From the NCBI GenBank assembly GCA_016292705.1, contig JAEDHZ010000057.1:1-8687 (forward strand): a stretch of 8,687 nucleotides of DNA, in the 5' to 3' direction. The translations under genes and the position numbers were made by a program. Shown piece after piece: positions 6,865-8,687 of the stretch (positions are counted from its first letter, which is position 1; each line of letters begins with the position of its first letter). The stretch is from Clostridiaceae bacterium. GTDB lineage: Bacteria; Bacillota; Clostridia; Oscillospirales; Acutalibacteraceae. Below the pieces are notes generated by a model. The model was not told where the DNA came from. It was given only the letters and a program-made list of their open reading frames with translations, and searched no databases.

Positions 6865-7391
6865 ACTATCTTGAACCGCTGCCGCAGCAGCTTACAAATT
6901 TTTTGCTTTTTTTTGCTTTCGGCTTTCTTGACGGATTGTTTTTCAGATTTGTCGAGTTTTTGCGCAGCCTTTTTTCAAAGGGAAAGTTTGCGCTTCTGGT
7001 TCAGGATCTTTTCTTTTCGGTTGCAACAACAGTATTTATGTTTGTCTGATTTTTGGTCTATTCGGACGGCAATGTGAGGGTGAACCTGATTCTTGCATCC
7101 GTGCTTGGGGCTGTTGTTTTTTTTCTGACAGCGGACAGAGTTGTAAAAAAGGTGTTTGCTGCTTTTTCCTTTGTTTTTTCAAAGGTTTTGTCTTCGATTG
7201 CGGCTCCTTTTTCGGCTGCTTCAAAAGCGGCGCTGAACTGCTTGGGAAAGCTTTCTGAACGCATAAAAGAGAAGGCGAGGATTAAAAAAGCTTCTCCGGA
7301 GAAGAAAAAGGAGAAAAAGCTTTCAAAAAAAGTTCAAAAACCTGAGAATAAGCGAAAAAAATACTTGAAAAAACATAAAAAATCGTTATAA
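6861..7391 (+). pseudogene. yabQ: YabQ sporulation membrane protein, interrupted by in-frame TGA at codon 63
   Basis: The frame starts at ATG 6861 (ATGA overlap with yabP), meets TGA at 7047-7049, then continues in the same frame to TAA 7389-7391, about 176 residues in all. Before the TGA are FGFLDGLFFRFVEFLRSLF and LVQDLFFSVATTVFMFV; after it FLVYSDGNVRVNLILASVLG. These are consecutive pieces of the YabQ membrane domain, so the stop lies inside a conserved transmembrane segment. A lysine-rich tail with many A-runs follows. B. subtilis YabQ is a membrane protein needed for spore cortex formation. No ribosome site precedes the TTG at 7053 that could restart translation. Causes could be a real nonsense mutation, a sequencing error, or stop read-through. 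TGA is an ordinary stop in neighbouring genes. Confidence 0.8.
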
Positions 7392-7392
7392 T
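7365..7392 (+). promoter_or_regulatory. Sigma-A-type promoter for divIC inside the end of yabQ
   Basis: TTGAAA (7365-7370) and a perfect TATAAT (7387-7392) are separated by 16 bases. The yabQ stop codon TAA (7389-7391) lies within the TATAAT. Transcription would start near 7399-7400, about 90 bases before the divIC start. This would let the division gene divIC and yabR be expressed in growing cells independently of the sporulation pair upstream. The surrounding A-rich sequence makes a chance match somewhat more likely. Confidence 0.65.
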
Positions 7393-7488
7393 GGAGATGT
7401 ATTATGCTCAGTGATGTTGTGCTTGCTTGAATTTGTTTGAGCATTGCGCAACAAGACTATTCCGGTTTGTTTAAGGAGATGAACAGCG
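7393..7488 (+). other. divIC leader region with a mini-ORF and weak inverted repeat
   Basis: GGAG (7393-7396) precedes ATG 7404 by seven bases, opening an eight-codon ORF (MLSDVVLA) that stops at TGA 7428-7430. ATGCTCA (7404-7410) can pair with TGAGCAT (7438-7444), and TTGCGCAA (7444-7451) is a small palindrome. None of these is strong alone. If transcription starts near 7400, the GGAG would not be in the message. The divIC ribosome site AAGGAG lies at 7473-7478. Confidence 0.25.
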
Positions 7489-7809
7489 TTGGCCGTCAAA
7501 CAATTCGTGCCTGCAAAAAAGGCGAAAAAAGTTCAAAAGCACAGCGTTATTCTGTTCATTGTTGTTTTCTCCTTTGTCTGCCTTGCTATCGCCGGCTGCG
7601 TTGTCAACTATTCCCATGCTGCCGGAAACAATCGGCAGGTTTCGCAGATGAGCGCAGAGTGCGAGGAGATTAAAAACGAAAACGAGGAGCTTGAACGCTT
7701 TCTTGAAGATAAAAACCACGATGAATACTATGAAAAAATTGCCCGTGAGCAGTATGGCTATGCCCGGCCCGGCGAGCGTGTTTTCTATGATTCATCGTTT
7801 GGAAATTAA
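7489..7809 (+). CDS. divIC: DivIC/FtsB-family septum formation initiator
   Basis: This 106-residue bitopic membrane protein has a basic cytoplasmic N-terminus (residues 1-18, rich in lysine), one transmembrane helix (about 19-39, ILFIVVFSFVCLAIAGCVV), and an extracytoplasmic coiled coil (about 48-75, QVSQMSAECEEIKNENEELE). It ends with the family signature YYEKIAREQYGYARPGERVF (80-99). DivIC forms a complex with FtsL and DivIB at the septum and is needed to activate cell-wall synthesis at division. Position between yabQ and yabR is exactly as in B. subtilis. TTG 7489 is chosen: AAGGAG at 7473-7478 is ten bases upstream and the protein then has the normal length. A competing frame from 7437 reads across it and is a shadow. 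Confidence 0.92.
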   Translation: MAVKQFVPAKKAKKVQKHSVILFIVVFSFVCLAIAGCVVNYSHAAGNNRQVSQMSAECEEIKNENEELERFLEDKNHDEYYEKIAREQYGYARPGERVFYDSSFGN

Positions 7810-7832
7810 AACGCAGGAGGAAACAGCTTTAT

Positions 7833-8291
7833 ATGCTTGAAATCGGTCAAATTGTTGAGGGAAAAGTCACGGGACTCACTTCGTTCGGAGCTTTTGTAAG
7901 CTTGCCTGAGGGCAAGAGCGGAATGGTTCACATCTCTGAGGTTTCAAACGCATTCGTCAAGGAGATTAAGGATCATCTTTCCGAGGGTCAGGATGTTAAA
8001 GTCAAGATTATCGGCATAAGCGATGAGGGAAAAATCAGCCTTTCCATTAAGAAGGCCATGCCCGAAGAACAGCAGCGTGATTCAAGACCCGCCCGCCCGA
8101 ACCGTCCGCAGCGTTCCCGCCCGGCTAATGTCTGGCAGGGTCAGGCGGAAAGGAAGGACCCCTCAAGCATGTCCTTTGAGGACATGATGGCTCGCTTCAA
8201 GCAAGTCAGTGATGAAAAAATAACCGATCTCAAGCGTTCCGGTGAAGCAAAGCACGGCGGCGGATATTCAAGGCGCAGCCGTGGAAACTGA
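7833..8291 (+). CDS. yabR: S1-domain RNA-binding protein YabR
   Basis: This 152-residue protein has an S1/OB-fold RNA-binding domain at residues 1-73, with GQIVEGKVTGLTSFGAFVSL and GKSGMVHISEVS as in polynucleotide phosphorylase and ribosomal S1. A proline/arginine-rich linker (about 82-100, RPARPNRPQRSRP) follows, then SFEDMMARFKQVSDEKITDLKR (114-135) and a Gly/Arg end. That C-terminal pattern is shared by the YabR/YugI small S1 proteins, which associate with ribosomes or RNA; the exact role is unsettled. The start ATG 7833 follows AGGAGG (7815-7820) at twelve bases, slightly long. It is the last gene before a strong terminator. In B. subtilis spoIIE lies a little further on; the next gene here does not look like spoIIE. 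Confidence 0.9.
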   Translation: MLEIGQIVEGKVTGLTSFGAFVSLPEGKSGMVHISEVSNAFVKEIKDHLSEGQDVKVKIIGISDEGKISLSIKKAMPEEQQRDSRPARPNRPQRSRPANVWQGQAERKDPSSMSFEDMMARFKQVSDEKITDLKRSGEAKHGGGYSRRSRGN

Positions 8292-8305
8292 ATATCAAGA
8301 ATTAG

Positions 8306-8328
8306 GCCGCAGTTTTGCGGCTTTTTTT
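8306..8328 (+). terminator. Rho-independent terminator closing the yab cluster
   Basis: GCCGCA (8306-8311) pairs with TGCGGC (8316-8321) around a GTTT loop and is followed directly by seven T. It begins 15 bases after the yabR stop and should end the operon transcript. Confidence 0.92.
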
Positions 8329-8335
8329 GTTGGAG

Positions 8336-8412
8336 TTTCCGATTTCCCGGGCGGCTCCGAGCGCCGCCCGTACCGGAAAATCAAATGTACGGGCGGGACT
8401 TGTGCCCGCCCG
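8336..8412. repeat. Inverted pair of GC-rich palindromic units (REP/BIME-like)
   Basis: Unit 1: CGGGCGGC (8348-8355) pairs with GCCGCCCG (8363-8370) around a 7-base loop, with outer arms TTTCCG (8336-8341) and CGGAAA (8374-8379). Unit 2: CGGGCGGG (8390-8397) pairs with CCCGCCCG (8405-8412), also with a 7-base loop. Read on opposite strands, both units begin GTACGGGCGG and differ in the loop, so they are divergent copies of one element. The gene-free stretch 8292-8590 therefore holds a terminator, this pair, a dyad and a promoter. Dispersed repeat status is inferred, as only this locus is visible. Confidence 0.65.
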
Positions 8413-8490
8413 AAAACCGTTTTTTCAACACTCAATCCGATACATATAACTTCTTTCTGTAGGATAACCTCGCAAAACGTAGAAAGTATC

Positions 8491-8508
8491 CAAATTTAAC
8501 AAAATTTG
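8491..8508. promoter_or_regulatory. AT-rich perfect dyad upstream of promoter (possible operator or UP element)
   Basis: CAAATTT (8491-8497) and AAATTTG (8502-8508) form a perfect 7-bp inverted repeat with an AACA spacer, ending two bases before the -35 hexamer at 8511. This is a usual place for an activator site or an alpha-subunit UP element. The binding factor is unknown. Confidence 0.4.
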
Positions 8509-8510
8509 AT

Positions 8511-8539
8511 TTGACTTATGTCGAACTTTAGTGTATGAT
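8511..8539 (+). promoter_or_regulatory. Sigma-A-type promoter for the right-hand gene
   Basis: TTGACT (8511-8516) and TATGAT (8534-8539) are separated by the optimal 17 bases, each one mismatch from consensus. Transcription would start near 8546, about 45 bases before the ATG at 8591. It lies after a terminator and begins a new transcription unit. Confidence 0.7.
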
Positions 8540-8542
8540 TAC

Positions 8543-8569
8543 CATATAGGTGTGTATATGCCACTATAT
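8543..8569 (+). promoter_or_regulatory. Overlapping dyads at the transcription start and leader
   Basis: CATATA (8543-8548) and TATATG (8555-8560) form a 6-bp inverted repeat. An alternative pairs ATATA plus GTG (8544-8552, one bulged G) with CACTATAT (8562-8569). The position at the predicted start point suits a repressor operator or a small leader hairpin, but the arms are AT-rich and could be chance. Confidence 0.3.
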
Positions 8570-8590
8570 TAACTATTGCGGGGTCTTCAA

Positions 8591-8687
8591 ATGAATGAAA
8601 GATTGCTGAGGAAAAAACTGAATGAACGCTACGGCGGAAAAATTCAGTTCACCGATAAAAATCGGATGCGTATCATGACCGGTGAAT
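8591..8687 (+). CDS. Unrecognised protein, N-terminal 32 residues (right edge cut)
   Basis: An open frame begins at ATG 8591 (a second ATG lies out of frame at 8595) and runs to the window edge without a stop. It is preceded by GGGG (8580-8583) at seven bases and by a good promoter. The visible part is hydrophilic and rich in Lys/Arg, starting MNERLLRKKLNERYGGKIQF, with no signal peptide, membrane segment or recognisable motif. It does not resemble the start of SpoIIE, the gene near this position in B. subtilis. The basic amphipathic beginning could suit a nucleic-acid-binding protein, but nothing visible decides this. Confidence 0.55.
   Translation, partial: MNERLLRKKLNERYGGKIQFTDKNRMRIMTGE

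Noticed and set aside
7047..7049. TGA recoded as tryptophan or glycine (altered genetic code)
   Set aside because: TGA is the ordinary terminator of dtd, the MBL gene, hemZ, the kinase, rqcP, yabP and yabR in this window.
8306..8425. CRISPR array
   Set aside because: There are only two units, in opposite orientation, with no regular spacers.
8242..8499. Open frame running from within yabR through the terminator and palindromes
   Set aside because: It overlaps yabR out of frame and translates terminator and repeat DNA; no family resemblance.

Overview
The window reads as a chromosomal segment of a low-to-moderate G+C, endospore-lineage Clostridia (Oscillospiraceae/Ruminococcaceae-like). This is inferred from gene content and order, AGGAGG-type ribosome binding sites, several TTG starts and a Firmicutes HemZ. 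No 16S or taxonomic marker is present. All genes lie on the + strand, are tightly packed and often overlap by ATGA.

Left block (1-3239): the 3' end of dtd (D-aminoacyl-tRNA deacylase), a glyoxalase II-like metallo-beta-lactamase hydrolase, hemZ (radical SAM coproporphyrinogen dehydrogenase) and a uridine-kinase-like nucleoside kinase with a puzzling start codon.

Central block (3232-8291): this reproduces the Bacillus subtilis yabM-yabN-yabO-yabP-yabQ-divIC-yabR order. It holds a SpoVB/YabM-type flippase, MazG (without the methylase domain of YabN), an HU protein inserted in the series, RqcP (YabO), YabP, YabQ, DivIC and the S1-domain protein YabR. The block mixes housekeeping work (nucleotide clean-up, nucleoid packing, ribosome rescue, septum formation) with sporulation genes (yabP, yabQ). 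The punctuation fits that mix: a terminator after HU, a sigma-E-like promoter before yabP, and a strong sigma-A-like promoter over the yabQ stop codon that can feed divIC. yabQ is split by an in-frame TGA at codon 63, with recognisable YabQ sequence on both sides.

Right end (8292-8687): a strong terminator closes the cluster. After it come two oppositely oriented GC-rich palindromic units (REP/BIME-like), an AT-rich dyad, a good sigma-A promoter, a short leader with further dyads, and the first 32 codons of an unrecognised gene.

No wholly new multi-gene system is evident. The observations most worth following are the in-frame TGA in yabQ, and a 14-bp mRNA stem that would hide the yabP ribosome binding site only in read-through transcripts.
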